A program made the translations under genes and the position numbers. The notes below the pieces were generated by a model. The model worked only from the letters and a program-made list of their open reading frames with translations, searched no databases and was not told where the DNA came from. This document shows positions 20,288 to 28,050 of a stretch of DNA of 33,414 nucleotides, one piece after another. Origin of the DNA: Candidatus Saccharimonadota bacterium (GTDB taxonomy: Bacteria; Patescibacteriota; Saccharimonadia; Saccharimonadales; Saccharimonadaceae). Every line of letters starts with the position of its first letter. The first letter of the stretch is position 1. The stretch lies in the NCBI GenBank assembly GCA_017537745.1, contig JAFYKF010000008.1, forward strand, positions 1 to 33,414, written 5' to 3'.

Positions 20288-22069
20288 CTATTTTAATTCT
20301 TTTAGATAGTCGGCGAGCTTGGTGAGTTTGACTTTTTCTTCTTTATCGCGCAAGCGAACAGAGACTTCGTTTGCTTCAGCGTCTTTAGGACCAACCACAA
20401 GGATTGCTGGAATTTTCATATCAGTGGCACGCTTGATTTTCTTACCAAGAGAATCGGCGGATTCGTCTACGGTGTACCGAAGTTCATTATATTTTAGTGG
20501 TTTGTCTAAAACAATTTTATCCAAAATGCCAGTGACTTTTGCGACATAGTCACTAATCTGATCGTTCACCGTAACGACGCGGACTTGCTCTGGCGCGCAC
20601 CAGAATGGGAACCAGCCGCCAGTGTGCTCAATAAAGACACTTAGGAAGCGCTCGATGGAACCAAGCGTGGCATGGTGAAGCATGACTGGGCGTTCTTTTT
20701 CGCCTTTTTCATTGGTAAATTCTAGCCCAAAACGCTCTGGCATTACGAAATCCAACTGAATAGTAGCGAGCTGATGCTCGCGACCAATGGCGTCCTCTGC
20801 CATGAAGTCAATTTTTGGTCCATAGAAGGCAGCTTCACCCTCTTGTTCGAAATAATCTAGACCGTTATCAATGGCAGCTTGCTTGATTTGACTTTGAGCC
20901 ATTTCCCAGAGCTTCTTGTCACCTAGATATTTATCTTCGTCAGAACGATAAGAGAGGCGGGCGCGGAGTTTTTGCATACCAACAGTTGTGTATAGTTCTT
21001 TGACGATAGCAACAAGACGCGCAACTTCTTCTTTGATCTGATCTTTGCGGCAGAAAACGTGCGAATCATCTTGGGTGAGTGAGCGAACACGAGAAAGACC
21101 ACCGAGCTCACCAGTTTTTTCATCACGATAATCGGTAGTAGCTTCCATGTAACGAACCGGCATCTCTTTATACGTGCGGGGCCTGGAAGCAAAAATTTGA
21201 GTATGATGTGGGCAGTTCATTGGTTTCATGGCGAAATCTTCGCCGTTAACCTGAGAATGAACCATGAACAATTCGTCACCAAACTTGGCATAATGCCCAG
21301 AAGTTTTGTAGAGATCAGTCTTGGTAATGTGCGGGGTCCAAACCTTTTTGAATCCTTCCCTGCCGCGGAGGCTCAAGGAATAGTTCGCCATCAGTTCGCG
21401 AAGTTCGGTACCGCGCGGAGTAAAGAGTGGGAGACCGGCACCGACAAGGTCGCTAAAGCAGAATAAATCTAGCTCTTTACCGAGTTTGCGGTGGTCACGA
21501 GCCTTGGCCTCTTCTTGACGTTTCAAGTATTCATTAAGTTCTTCTTCGGTTGGGAATGCAACACCGTAAATACGAGTAAGCATTGGGCGTTTTTCATCGC
21601 CACGCCAATAGGCGCCAGCGACACGAACAAGCTTGAATGGGCCAACTTCGGAGAGGTCGTTCAAATGCGGGCCTTTACAAAGGTCGGTAAAGACATCACC
21701 CATGTCGTAAAAAGTTATCTTATCGCCCTCTGGTAGTTCTTCGATTAATTCTATTTTATAGTCTTGGCCGTGGTCACGAGCCCAGTTTAAAGCTTCGTCC
21801 TTGGTGGCTTCGCGCTTCTCCATTTTTAGTTTACGAGCAATGAGGCCACGCATTTTCTTCTCAATTTTGGCGAGATCGGCGTCGCTAATTTTGGCATCAC
21901 CGAAATCAATATCGTAGTAGAAGCCATTTTCGATGGCAGGGCCAATACCAAATTTAGCTGTAGGATAAAGCTCTGTCACGGCAGCAGCGAGCACGTGGCT
22001 TAAGGTGTGCCGCATTTTTTCTAAATTGTCTTGGGGGTTAATTTTAGCATCCTTCGCGGGAGTTTTCAT
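20288..22069 (-). CDS. thrS: threonyl-tRNA synthetase lacking the TGS domain
   Basis: Charges tRNA-Thr. The 593-residue protein starts directly at the editing domain (MRHTLSHVLAAAV with the HxxxH pair, then CKGPHLND), so the ~60-residue N-terminal TGS domain of most bacterial ThrRS is absent. The class II catalytic core is complete: motif 2 (VRYMEATTDYRDEKTGELGGLSRVR in parts), the zinc ligands MNCPHHTQIF, motif 3 (LGSIERFLSVFIEH) and the anticodon-binding C-terminus (VRVVTVNDQ, KIPAILVVGPKDAEANEV). The start is supported by AAAGGA 5-6 nt upstream. Its promoter is separate; no T-box or operator hairpin is seen in the short leader. tRNA-Thr(CGT) is present elsewhere in the window. Confidence 0.97.
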   Translation of the reverse strand: MKTPAKDAKINPQDNLEKMRHTLSHVLAAAVTELYPTAKFGIGPAIENGFYYDIDFGDAKISDADLAKIEKKMRGLIARKLKMEKREATKDEALNWARDHGQDYKIELIEELPEGDKITFYDMGDVFTDLCKGPHLNDLSEVGPFKLVRVAGAYWRGDEKRPMLTRIYGVAFPTEEELNEYLKRQEEAKARDHRKLGKELDLFCFSDLVGAGLPLFTPRGTELRELMANYSLSLRGREGFKKVWTPHITKTDLYKTSGHYAKFGDELFMVHSQVNGEDFAMKPMNCPHHTQIFASRPRTYKEMPVRYMEATTDYRDEKTGELGGLSRVRSLTQDDSHVFCRKDQIKEEVARLVAIVKELYTTVGMQKLRARLSYRSDEDKYLGDKKLWEMAQSQIKQAAIDNGLDYFEQEGEAAFYGPKIDFMAEDAIGREHQLATIQLDFVMPERFGLEFTNEKGEKERPVMLHHATLGSIERFLSVFIEHTGGWFPFWCAPEQVRVVTVNDQISDYVAKVTGILDKIVLDKPLKYNELRYTVDESADSLGKKIKRATDMKIPAILVVGPKDAEANEVSVRLRDKEEKVKLTKLADYLKELK

Positions 22070-22094
22070 CTTTATCCTTTCTTTTACTCATAAT

Positions 22095-22103
22095 ATTATA
22101 ACA
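22095..22103 (-). promoter_or_regulatory. thrS promoter -10
   Basis: TATAAT with a TGT extension on the minus strand (22095-22100), about 26 nt before the thrS ATG. No convincing -35. Confidence 0.5.
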
Positions 22104-22187
22104 TATTTTTGCCTAATTTGGGGGTATGGTTTTTGCGTCCAATCTATAAAACCTGCACGAACCTACTAGCTTTCACTACGGATGTAG

Positions 22188-22213
22188 TAAAATTCTTAAA
22201 GTTATAAAATTCT
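22188..22213. repeat. tandem 9-bp direct repeat upstream of the racemase-like gene
   Basis: TAAAATTCT at 22188-22196 and 22205-22213, 17 bp apart, next to a hairpin ACTAC/GTAGT (22175-22188). They lie in the leader of the plus-strand gene and could be an operator. The region also has CCTGCAC and GTGCCAGG arms that can pair around it. Confidence 0.35.
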
Positions 22214-22259
22214 CGATGGTGCCAGGTGTTAGAATCGGTTTTAGCGGAGGAGAAAGGTT

Positions 22260-22325
22260 ATGAAGCAACTAAATGTTAAAAATTGTGGTTTTCGATGGTG
22301 GCTGCGGTGGCGAGTTATTTGCAGA
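22260..22325 (+). CDS. short frame overlapping the racemase-like start (probable original start of that gene)
   Basis: A strong GGAGGAG ribosome binding site is ideally placed (7 nt) for ATG 22260, which opens a frame beginning MKQLNVKNCGF. Removing one A from the AAAAA run near 22278-22282 would turn this into MKQLNVKIVVFDGG and join it to the main reading frame. As it stands the frame runs 22 codons and stops. This may be a one-base error or indel, or a regulatory overlap. Confidence 0.4.
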
Positions 22326-22929
22326 TAGATTAGCATCTGAACTCCCAGTGGTCGAAATTATTAAGGTAATCGATCGGTGTAGCGCCGAGACAATCCTTGC
22401 ACAACCAAGGAAGGCGCGTATTGCTGCCGAGAATGCTTTGCGCCCATACTTAGGCCAGGTCGATTTGATTATCTTCGCAAATTACCTCCTTTCGATCACA
22501 AGCCTCAACTATTTTCGCAAAAAATATAAAGCCCAGAAATTTATAGGATTCACTCTTAAATCTAAGCGAATGATTGTTGAGAAAGCAACTTTAATTTTAA
22601 CCACCACTGCCACAACAAAAAACCTCGCCTTCTTCACACTGGCTCATCGAATAAAGGCTAAAACTATTTGCTTGGATAGCTGGCCTTTGAAGATAGACAG
22701 CGGCGAACTTACCAAAGATAATATAGGAAATGCTCTAGGATCTATTCTTGGCAAGCTTCGTGACTTTTCTCCCGAGCAAATTTTGTTAATGTGTGGACAA
22801 TTTACTGAGTTTATACCAGAATTCCGTAAAGTATTTGGGCACAATGTAAGGATTATTGATAGTTTTGATGATACAATACGGGATGCTTATCGCGCCCTGC
22901 AAATTCGCGGAGTGCCTAAACCAAAATAA
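22273..22929 (+). CDS. glutamate racemase-like protein lacking one catalytic cysteine
   Basis: A 218-residue protein with the layout of the Asp/Glu racemase family. VVFDGGCGGELFADRLASELP aligns with the MurI start FDSGVGG, LILTTTATTKN with LATxATVxS, and ILLMCGQFTEF with VLGCTHYPL. The first catalytic cysteine (ACNT in MurI) is replaced: the segment reads IIFANYLLS. The second cysteine is kept (MCGQ), while the following His-Tyr-Pro is lost. A racemase needs both cysteines, so this may be a non-racemising relative. The ATG here follows a TAA and is 20 nt from the ribosome binding site, suggesting the true start is 22260 with a frame break in an A-run. It is monocistronic, with a terminator. 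Confidence 0.75.
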   Translation: MLKIVVFDGGCGGELFADRLASELPVVEIIKVIDRCSAETILAQPRKARIAAENALRPYLGQVDLIIFANYLLSITSLNYFRKKYKAQKFIGFTLKSKRMIVEKATLILTTTATTKNLAFFTLAHRIKAKTICLDSWPLKIDSGELTKDNIGNALGSILGKLRDFSPEQILLMCGQFTEFIPEFRKVFGHNVRIIDSFDDTIRDAYRALQIRGVPKPK

Positions 22930-22930
22930 A

Positions 22931-22949
22931 GACCCGGAGGGTCTTTTTT
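22931..22949 (+). terminator. terminator of the racemase-like gene
   Basis: GACCC, loop GGA, GGGTC then TTTTTT directly after the stop codon. Confidence 0.85.
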
Positions 22950-22953
22950 GATA

Positions 22954-23030
22954 TGGTGGGTCGCAAGAGGCTCGAACTCCTGACCTCCTCGGTGTAAACG
23001 AGGCGCTCTAGCCAACTGAGCTAGCGACCC
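22954..23030 (-). tRNA. tRNA-Val (anticodon TAC)
   Basis: On the minus strand GGGTCGC pairs with GCGACCC, the D-arm is AGCTCAGTTGGCTAGAGC, the anticodon stem CCTCG/CGAGG holds loop TTTACAC (anticodon TAC), and the T-loop is TTCGAGC. CCA is encoded. It has its own TGGTATAAT promoter immediately upstream. Confidence 0.97.
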
Positions 23031-23039
23031 AACATTATT

Positions 23040-23048
23040 ATTATACCA
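23040..23048 (-). promoter_or_regulatory. tRNA-Val promoter -10
   Basis: TGGTATAAT on the minus strand (TATAAT at 23040-23045), 9 nt before the mature tRNA. Confidence 0.65.
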
Positions 23049-23095
23049 CGGATAGGGAGTTTTGAATAGTATAAAAAATTTGTTCAGCTTTTTAT

Positions 23096-23611
23096 CTATA
23101 AATTGTTGAGTGCGTCGGAAATTTTAGTGTCGAAGGCTTCGCGAACTTTAATAGCGACAGTACCGGCTTCGGTTTTTAGATTGTTAAAAGCCTCCGATAT
23201 CGCGTCGTTATCTTCCGAAAGATATACATCTTTAAAGCTTTGCCATTTAACAATATATTCATTAATAATATTTTTTATTTCTTCAGTCTTGGTAGTATCT
23301 GCGAGAGTAATAAGATTATTAATATAGGTATCAATTCCCTCTTCGTTGATTTCGGCTGGAACATCTTTTAAAATGTTTTTTGCATTTTGATTAAAATTTG
23401 TTTTTTCAGAAATAGCGGTGCCAAGATTAGAAAGTAATCCGGTGGTTTCTTTTTCGTAGTCTTCGCGCCCGGTTTGAACACCTTTATTATATGCTGCGTT
23501 AACGCCGAAAAATGTTGCTATTGCAACGCCAATAACTAGAACTATTATTATAATCCAACGTAATATTGAATTTGATTTGATTATGAAGTTTCTCTTTTTT
23601 GCTTTGCTCAT
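23096..23611 (-). CDS. single-pass membrane protein with helical outer domain
   Basis: A 171-residue protein of unknown family. A basic N-terminus (SKAKKRNFIIKS) precedes one membrane helix (about residues 17-40), then a ~130-residue, Asn/Asp/Glu/Thr-rich helical region that may form coiled coils outside the cell. No cysteines or catalytic motifs stand out. ATG 23611 (MSKAKKRN) is preferred because GAAAGGA lies 7 nt upstream; an in-frame ATG 10 codons earlier would overlap the preceding gene's stop. It follows the DUF3152 gene by 14 bp, so it is probably co-expressed with that protease. Confidence 0.75.
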   Translation of the reverse strand: MSKAKKRNFIIKSNSILRWIIIIVLVIGVAIATFFGVNAAYNKGVQTGREDYEKETTGLLSNLGTAISEKTNFNQNAKNILKDVPAEINEEGIDTYINNLITLADTTKTEEIKNIINEYIVKWQSFKDVYLSEDNDAISEAFNNLKTEAGTVAIKVREAFDTKISDALNNL

Positions 23612-23625
23612 TTGATTCCTTTCTT

Positions 23626-24360
23626 TTATCTTAGCGTCCAAAGCTCAAAATCGAGAGGCCAGGCATTAAAGCTATCGCAGCCGCGAAGGCCAGTGGATTG
23701 TTGCAACATAATTGGAGCGGGACCACCCGCATCGCAACCTTCTATGTGGCTGTAGTGGCCGAGCCAATGCCCCATTTCGTGGTTCACTACCATGTGTTGA
23801 TAGTCGCGAGCACTCATGCCACCGGCACGAGAGGCGTCGGTACCTTCACGCCAACGGACATCATTAATGATTACTTGGTTGGCCCAGGTAGTACAGGATA
23901 GTTCACTACTACAGCCAGCTGTAATACCAAGACTAGCCGGGTCTGACAGAATAACATTGACGTCTTGGCCGCTACTTACCTCAACAAATTTAAGTCCTGC
24001 ACGCACCCAGCCTCTAGAATCATTTAGCGTCTCGGCAACCTTGGCTTTGAAATCGCTAAAATCTGCTACGACGTCACCCCAGACAAGAGTTTTATAATAG
24101 ATGACCTTAACACCATCTACCATGTGACCAGTGGCGTCGGCGGTGCTAGCAGTATTGGTGCCACCACTATATACATATACCGGCTCTGGCCAACGTTCGA
24201 AATCTGTGGGGGTTGGAATAGAGATTGGCTCAGATGTAAGCTGCTTTAGCAATTCGTCTTTTTCTGTATCGGCACCAAAATTGAGAGCTTTTACAGTAGC
24301 CACACTAGCTAAAGCAACAGTGGTTGCTACTATTAATAAAAGACTCTTCACCGATTTCAT
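23626..24360 (-). CDS. DUF3152-type secreted zincin metalloprotease
   Basis: A 244-residue exported protein. The N-terminus is a signal peptide (about 1-25, KSLLLIVATTVALASVATVKA). The C-terminal half has NHEMGHWLGHYSH (HExxH zinc site) followed by IEGC, GGPAPIMLQQSTGLRGC and a WP motif, the pattern of the DUF3152 family, which is known mainly from Actinobacteria. Four conserved cysteines (CSSELSC and the two above) suggest disulfides. Since Saccharibacteria live on Actinobacteria, transfer from a host lineage is a reasonable inference. The start overlaps the end of the DUF362 gene (TAA then ATG, no gap), so translation is coupled. Confidence 0.88.
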   Translation of the reverse strand: MKSVKSLLLIVATTVALASVATVKALNFGADTEKDELLKQLTSEPISIPTPTDFERWPEPVYVYSGGTNTASTADATGHMVDGVKVIYYKTLVWGDVVADFSDFKAKVAETLNDSRGWVRAGLKFVEVSSGQDVNVILSDPASLGITAGCSSELSCTTWANQVIINDVRWREGTDASRAGGMSARDYQHMVVNHEMGHWLGHYSHIEGCDAGGPAPIMLQQSTGLRGCDSFNAWPLDFELWTLR

Positions 24361-25260
24361 TTAAACCTCAACTAATTCATACTCACGAGAACCGAGACCA
24401 AGTGATTCAGCATATGGGAGTATTTCGCGTCCTAATCGTGAATCGATGCGCTTTTGGAGTTTTTTGGCACCTTTGTCATCGCTAGCCCAAATCATATCAA
24501 TGAAGGCTTGGTCGTTGGCAACTGGATCGAGCGAAGCGACGATACCAAGGTCATCCATTACTGGGTTACCTTGATGCGCATCGCAGTCGCAGTCTAGAGA
24601 CAAGGCATTCATGACAGTAATATATATTATTGGCTTATTGTTCTCTTTGAGATAATCTGCTACAGCAGTAGCAGCTTCGGCCATAGATTCGATAAAGTCA
24701 ATTTGTTCGTGTTTGTCCTTCCAACATTCGTCTGGGTCGGCGGTGTGACCGGCAGAATGGATATAAGCCTTACCATTGCGGGAAGCAATGCCAATGGATT
24801 GGTTTTTGAGATTAGCACCGAAGCCGCCCATAATGTGGCCTTTGCCGTGAGCGAGATTTACAATGCTGTCGTAGTTGGCGAAGTTCTTGCCAACTAGGTC
24901 GTATTCTAGATGCTTGCCGTTTTTGACTGGGATTTTGAATTCACCGTCGGCATCCATAATATCTACTGGAGCGAAGCTAGTGAAACCATGCTTTTCTGCT
25001 ACTTTGATGTGGTCCTCGGCGGTGGTGCGGGCCCCAGGGTAGGCGGTATTACACTCAATAATTGTGCCATTTAAAGATTTAACAAAAGGGCCGATTAGAT
25101 CCGCTTTGAGGTAACCTTTGGCGCCATCTTCACCGGTGCTAACCTTAACGCCGACTTTGGCGGTGCCACCCTTGGTGACATCTACGCCAAGTGCTTCGTA
25201 AACTTTTTCTAACCCCTCTGGGCTGATTGATTTAGTAAAGTAGACTTTTGATTTTGCCAT
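24361..25260 (-). CDS. DUF362 domain protein
   Basis: A 299-residue protein of the DUF362 family, which often accompanies iron-sulfur or ferredoxin-like domains. The blocks KVGVKVSTGE, IIECNTAYPGARTTAEDH, ANYDSIVNLAHGKGHIMGGFGANLKNQSIG, and CDCDAHQGNPVMDDLGIVASLDPVANDQA are in family order. No ferredoxin CxxCxxC motif is present; the CDCD pair is the only cysteine cluster. Function is not known. GAGGAG 7 nt upstream supports the start. It leads the pair with the DUF3152 protease. Confidence 0.87.
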   Translation of the reverse strand: MAKSKVYFTKSISPEGLEKVYEALGVDVTKGGTAKVGVKVSTGEDGAKGYLKADLIGPFVKSLNGTIIECNTAYPGARTTAEDHIKVAEKHGFTSFAPVDIMDADGEFKIPVKNGKHLEYDLVGKNFANYDSIVNLAHGKGHIMGGFGANLKNQSIGIASRNGKAYIHSAGHTADPDECWKDKHEQIDFIESMAEAATAVADYLKENNKPIIYITVMNALSLDCDCDAHQGNPVMDDLGIVASLDPVANDQAFIDMIWASDDKGAKKLQKRIDSRLGREILPYAESLGLGSREYELVEV

Positions 25261-25316
25261 GAAAAACTCCTCTTTGATATAATGATACCAAAAATCAGCA
25301 GATTATTCTAGATATA

Positions 25317-26942
25317 CTACTTCTTGATGACTTTTTTGGTGACGTCGAATTTTTCCATGTAGAGGCCGAGCATGAGCCGGGTTTGAGCATAAAAGGCAGC
25401 TAACGATTGATACAGAATGGATGTAATCGGCATTAGTATCCACTGGAGTAACATAAAAACCACTCTTCCCTTGCGGTATTTGGCGGGGCGGGGCGGGAGC
25501 ATGCGAAAAGAAATTAAAACCGTAACGATAAGCCCAACCATGGCAACAGTTTCAACGATACTAACGATGTTTGGTAAATTATAGCCGACCATAGTATGGG
25601 CAGAGGCATTCATAATCATCGGTACCCAGCCACCGGCGGTAATGATTGGCGCCATAATAGCAAGCATGACATGGCCATCGAGCAATCGCCAGAACTTGGG
25701 AAATAGTTTCAAAAATGGAACCGGGCGCTTGTCGCGCGAAGTAAACAAACGTACACCAACATAGGCAACATCGGAAGCGCCATAATCCCAACGACGAACC
25801 TGGACGAATTGGGCTTTGACTGTTTGCCAAAAAGTTTCGCCGATAACGGCATCTTGGTAAATTGGAATACGAACTGGCAGAACTTTATAATCACCATTAA
25901 AGAAAAAGAGTGAACGCCAATATTGATGGCCGTCTTCTACGATAGTACGCCTACTCCAAAAGCCCATGGCTTCTAGAGCTTGGAGAGGCTGTGAATGACT
26001 GGCAAAATTTCTCAGTGCGTGAGGTCGCATGGTGGAAATCACATTGAAAAATGAATTTGAAACGGCGATAACTCTGCTGGGGGCAGGAGCATCCCAGATA
26101 TTGTTCATGAAGAGTGAAACTGGCTGGTAGCTCAGGTGTTGACGGTCCCAGTGAGTAATAAATTCATAGGCGACACTATCGAGGTATTTTTCGTGCATGC
26201 GATTATCGCTATCTAATGAGGTGACGATGACATTCTCGACTGGAATGTGTTTGTTTTTAACATAGCTTGCAACGTAATTCCCTGCGTAGGTTAGATTGGG
26301 ACCTTTGCCAATCACTTCATTGGGCATATCCGCAGGATGCTTAACTAGCAAAAAATCTCTAAAAACACCTTTGAATTTTATGTGAAGCATTTTGGCGGTA
26401 TTTTCCATAGCTTCACCGCCACGTTCTTCATATGCTAAAGTCATAATGATGTGGTCGTTTGGAAAAGTAGTATTTGCAACCGCCTCAATAGATGGGATGA
26501 GGACGTCGGCGGATTCATTGTAAGCAGTGATGATAACCGCGTGATAAATTTTGTCTGACTTTGGATATTCGCCCGGCATAGCAGCCATAAGTTTAAGGTT
26601 TTCAATATGTTCTTCAAAGTGATAGCTTTTGTTGTCGTCGTCGCGAGCGCGTTCGTAGGAATCGTGGGGGGTTTTTAAATCTTCCATACGCCGGCGCCAA
26701 TCTACACGCATGGCGCGCTTGATGACCGCATAGCCTTGGACAGTACGATAAGCTACACCAATTGCTTTAACTAATGTGCTAGCTATCAAGATAAAAAGAT
26801 AAATGGCGCCAAGCACCGGATCAAGCCAAGAAAGTATGAACAGCAAAATAATTGCGCCGTAACTGATGGCGCCAGGAAGGATTTCGAAAAAACGGTAGAG
26901 TGGTTTTCGTTTTCCTTGGGGGATTTCGAGATTTCTTCGCAT
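25317..26942 (-). CDS. membrane glycosyltransferase family 2
   Basis: A 541-residue processive-type GT2 enzyme. Two N-terminal membrane helices (about 20-70) precede the catalytic domain with IITAYNESADV (nucleotide-binding start), VTSLDSDNR (DxD-type), IVEDGHQYWR (acceptor-side ED) and QVRRWDYGA (QxxRW-like), then three or four C-terminal helices. This pattern fits synthesis and export of a surface polysaccharide or glycolipid; the sugar is unknown. ATG 26942 (MRRNLEIPQ) is chosen because AGAAGG lies 9 nt upstream; an earlier in-frame ATG would overlap the previous gene. It is the third gene of an envelope operon. Confidence 0.88.
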   Translation of the reverse strand: MRRNLEIPQGKRKPLYRFFEILPGAISYGAIILLFILSWLDPVLGAIYLFILIASTLVKAIGVAYRTVQGYAVIKRAMRVDWRRRMEDLKTPHDSYERARDDDNKSYHFEEHIENLKLMAAMPGEYPKSDKIYHAVIITAYNESADVLIPSIEAVANTTFPNDHIIMTLAYEERGGEAMENTAKMLHIKFKGVFRDFLLVKHPADMPNEVIGKGPNLTYAGNYVASYVKNKHIPVENVIVTSLDSDNRMHEKYLDSVAYEFITHWDRQHLSYQPVSLFMNNIWDAPAPSRVIAVSNSFFNVISTMRPHALRNFASHSQPLQALEAMGFWSRRTIVEDGHQYWRSLFFFNGDYKVLPVRIPIYQDAVIGETFWQTVKAQFVQVRRWDYGASDVAYVGVRLFTSRDKRPVPFLKLFPKFWRLLDGHVMLAIMAPIITAGGWVPMIMNASAHTMVGYNLPNIVSIVETVAMVGLIVTVLISFRMLPPRPAKYRKGRVVFMLLQWILMPITSILYQSLAAFYAQTRLMLGLYMEKFDVTKKVIKK

Positions 26943-26961
26943 GGGTGTAGCCTTCTTAAAA

Positions 26962-27324
26962 CTAACCTTCTTTAAGTAGACGGACCAATACGATAAACGC
27001 ACCGACAATTAAAACCGTGGTAGTAATGAGAAAAAACTTAGTCATGCCGGCGCCACGTTTGCGATAGATACGAATTGCAATAAAATCATGCAAAATGCCA
27101 AGGACGATGGCGAGCAACGGAAAAGCTAGCATTTCGGTCCAGGTGCCATCACGGTAGCCACCAATATCACCATAGCCAGTTTTGATAACGGCGGCGCTAG
27201 GGTTTAATTTGATGATGCTAAAAATAAAGAGTGCTAGCCCGGCTGCAATATTGAGGAGCATCAAAACAAACATTAGGCGTTCTTCTTTGTAGATTTTTTT
27301 GATGTCTTCGGGGAAATTTTTCAT
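26962..27324 (-). CDS. small membrane protein of the envelope operon
   Basis: A 120-residue protein with three hydrophobic segments (about 18-38, 66-86 and 96-114), a cytoplasm-like N-terminus (NFPEDIKKIYKEER) and a glycine-rich loop (TGYGDIGGYRDGTW). No family is recognised. It overlaps the HdeD-like gene by ATGA and is followed by the glycosyltransferase after 19 bp, so the three are one operon. It may help the glycosyltransferase. Confidence 0.8.
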   Translation of the reverse strand: MKNFPEDIKKIYKEERLMFVLMLLNIAAGLALFIFSIIKLNPSAAVIKTGYGDIGGYRDGTWTEMLAFPLLAIVLGILHDFIAIRIYRKRGAGMTKFFLITTTVLIVGAFIVLVRLLKEG

Positions 27325-27914
27325 ACGTCTTTTTTAGTTAATTTCTCGACTACAGTGTTGACTTGCTGGATAAACATGATGTCGCCAACAATACCAACGA
27401 TACCGGCAATGATCATCATCCAACCGATGACGGTGCCTACATCATTAAAGGTGACGAAGACACCGAGTACTAGAATGATAAGTGCCAGGATTAGAACGTA
27501 TCTCCAAATGCTGATGCCAGCGGTGTGAAGTTTTAAGGCGGTATTCATACGTACGAGCGCTTCATAAATCATGAAAATGCCAATAATAGTGCGGAAAATA
27601 TCAACAATACCTGCACCAATAACGAGAGCAGCAACACCAATAAGTGCAGAAACGACACCCATCAGGAGGTTGTTATTAAAGAAATCGTTTTGACCTTTTT
27701 CAATGAAGTAATTGATGATTTGAAAAGCACCTTTGACAATAAAGAATATACCGACAACATAGGCAACGACCTTAATCATGACTTCTGGCCAAGCTACAAA
27801 TAAAATACCTAGGATTAGAATAGCGAGCGATTCGATGATGGCGCTCCAGGCTGACTTTTTAATTTCGCCGCCAACTTGTTCGACGGGACGCTTAATAATT
27901 TCCACCTTTGACAT
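27321..27914 (-). CDS. HdeD/DUF308 family membrane protein
   Basis: A 197-residue protein with six hydrophobic segments arranged as three hairpin repeats (for example ILILGILFVAWPEVMIKVVAYVVGIFFIVKGAFQI in parts), the pattern of the HdeD-type acid-resistance and DUF308 families. The link to acid resistance is from E. coli only. AAGGAG at 7 nt before ATG and a TGC-extended TATAAT (27936-27941) mark the operon start. It overlaps the next gene by ATGA. Confidence 0.85.
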   Translation of the reverse strand: MSKVEIIKRPVEQVGGEIKKSAWSAIIESLAILILGILFVAWPEVMIKVVAYVVGIFFIVKGAFQIINYFIEKGQNDFFNNNLLMGVVSALIGVAALVIGAGIVDIFRTIIGIFMIYEALVRMNTALKLHTAGISIWRYVLILALIILVLGVFVTFNDVGTVIGWMMIIAGIVGIVGDIMFIQQVNTVVEKLTKKDV

Positions 27915-27935
27915 GTTTTCTCCTTAGCTATATTT

Positions 27936-27944
27936 ATTATAGCA
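27936..27944 (-). promoter_or_regulatory. promoter of the HdeD-like/glycosyltransferase operon
   Basis: TGCTATAAT on the minus strand; leader about 15 nt with AAGGAG. It stands back to back with the tRNA-Thr promoter. Confidence 0.6.
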
Positions 27945-27950
27945 CAAATA

Positions 27951-27959
27951 TGATATAAT
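27951..27959 (+). promoter_or_regulatory. tRNA-Thr promoter -10
   Basis: TGATATAAT on the plus strand, 9 nt before the mature tRNA 5' end. Confidence 0.6.
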
Positions 27960-27968
27960 TATAACATT

Positions 27969-28044
27969 GCCGTTGTAGCTCAGTTGGTAGAGCAGCTCAT
28001 TCGTAACGAGCAGGTCACAGGTTCAAACCCTGCCAACGGCTCCA
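27969..28044 (+). tRNA. tRNA-Thr (anticodon CGT)
   Basis: GCCGTTG pairs with CAACGGC; the D-arm is AGCTCAGTTGGTAGAGC; the anticodon loop TTCGTAA gives CGT and reads ACG; the T-loop is TTCAAAC; CCA is encoded. The anticodon stem has one A-C mismatch next to the loop. A run of eight T follows the CCA and may end transcription. It converges on rel. Confidence 0.95.
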
Positions 28045-28050
28045 TTTTTT

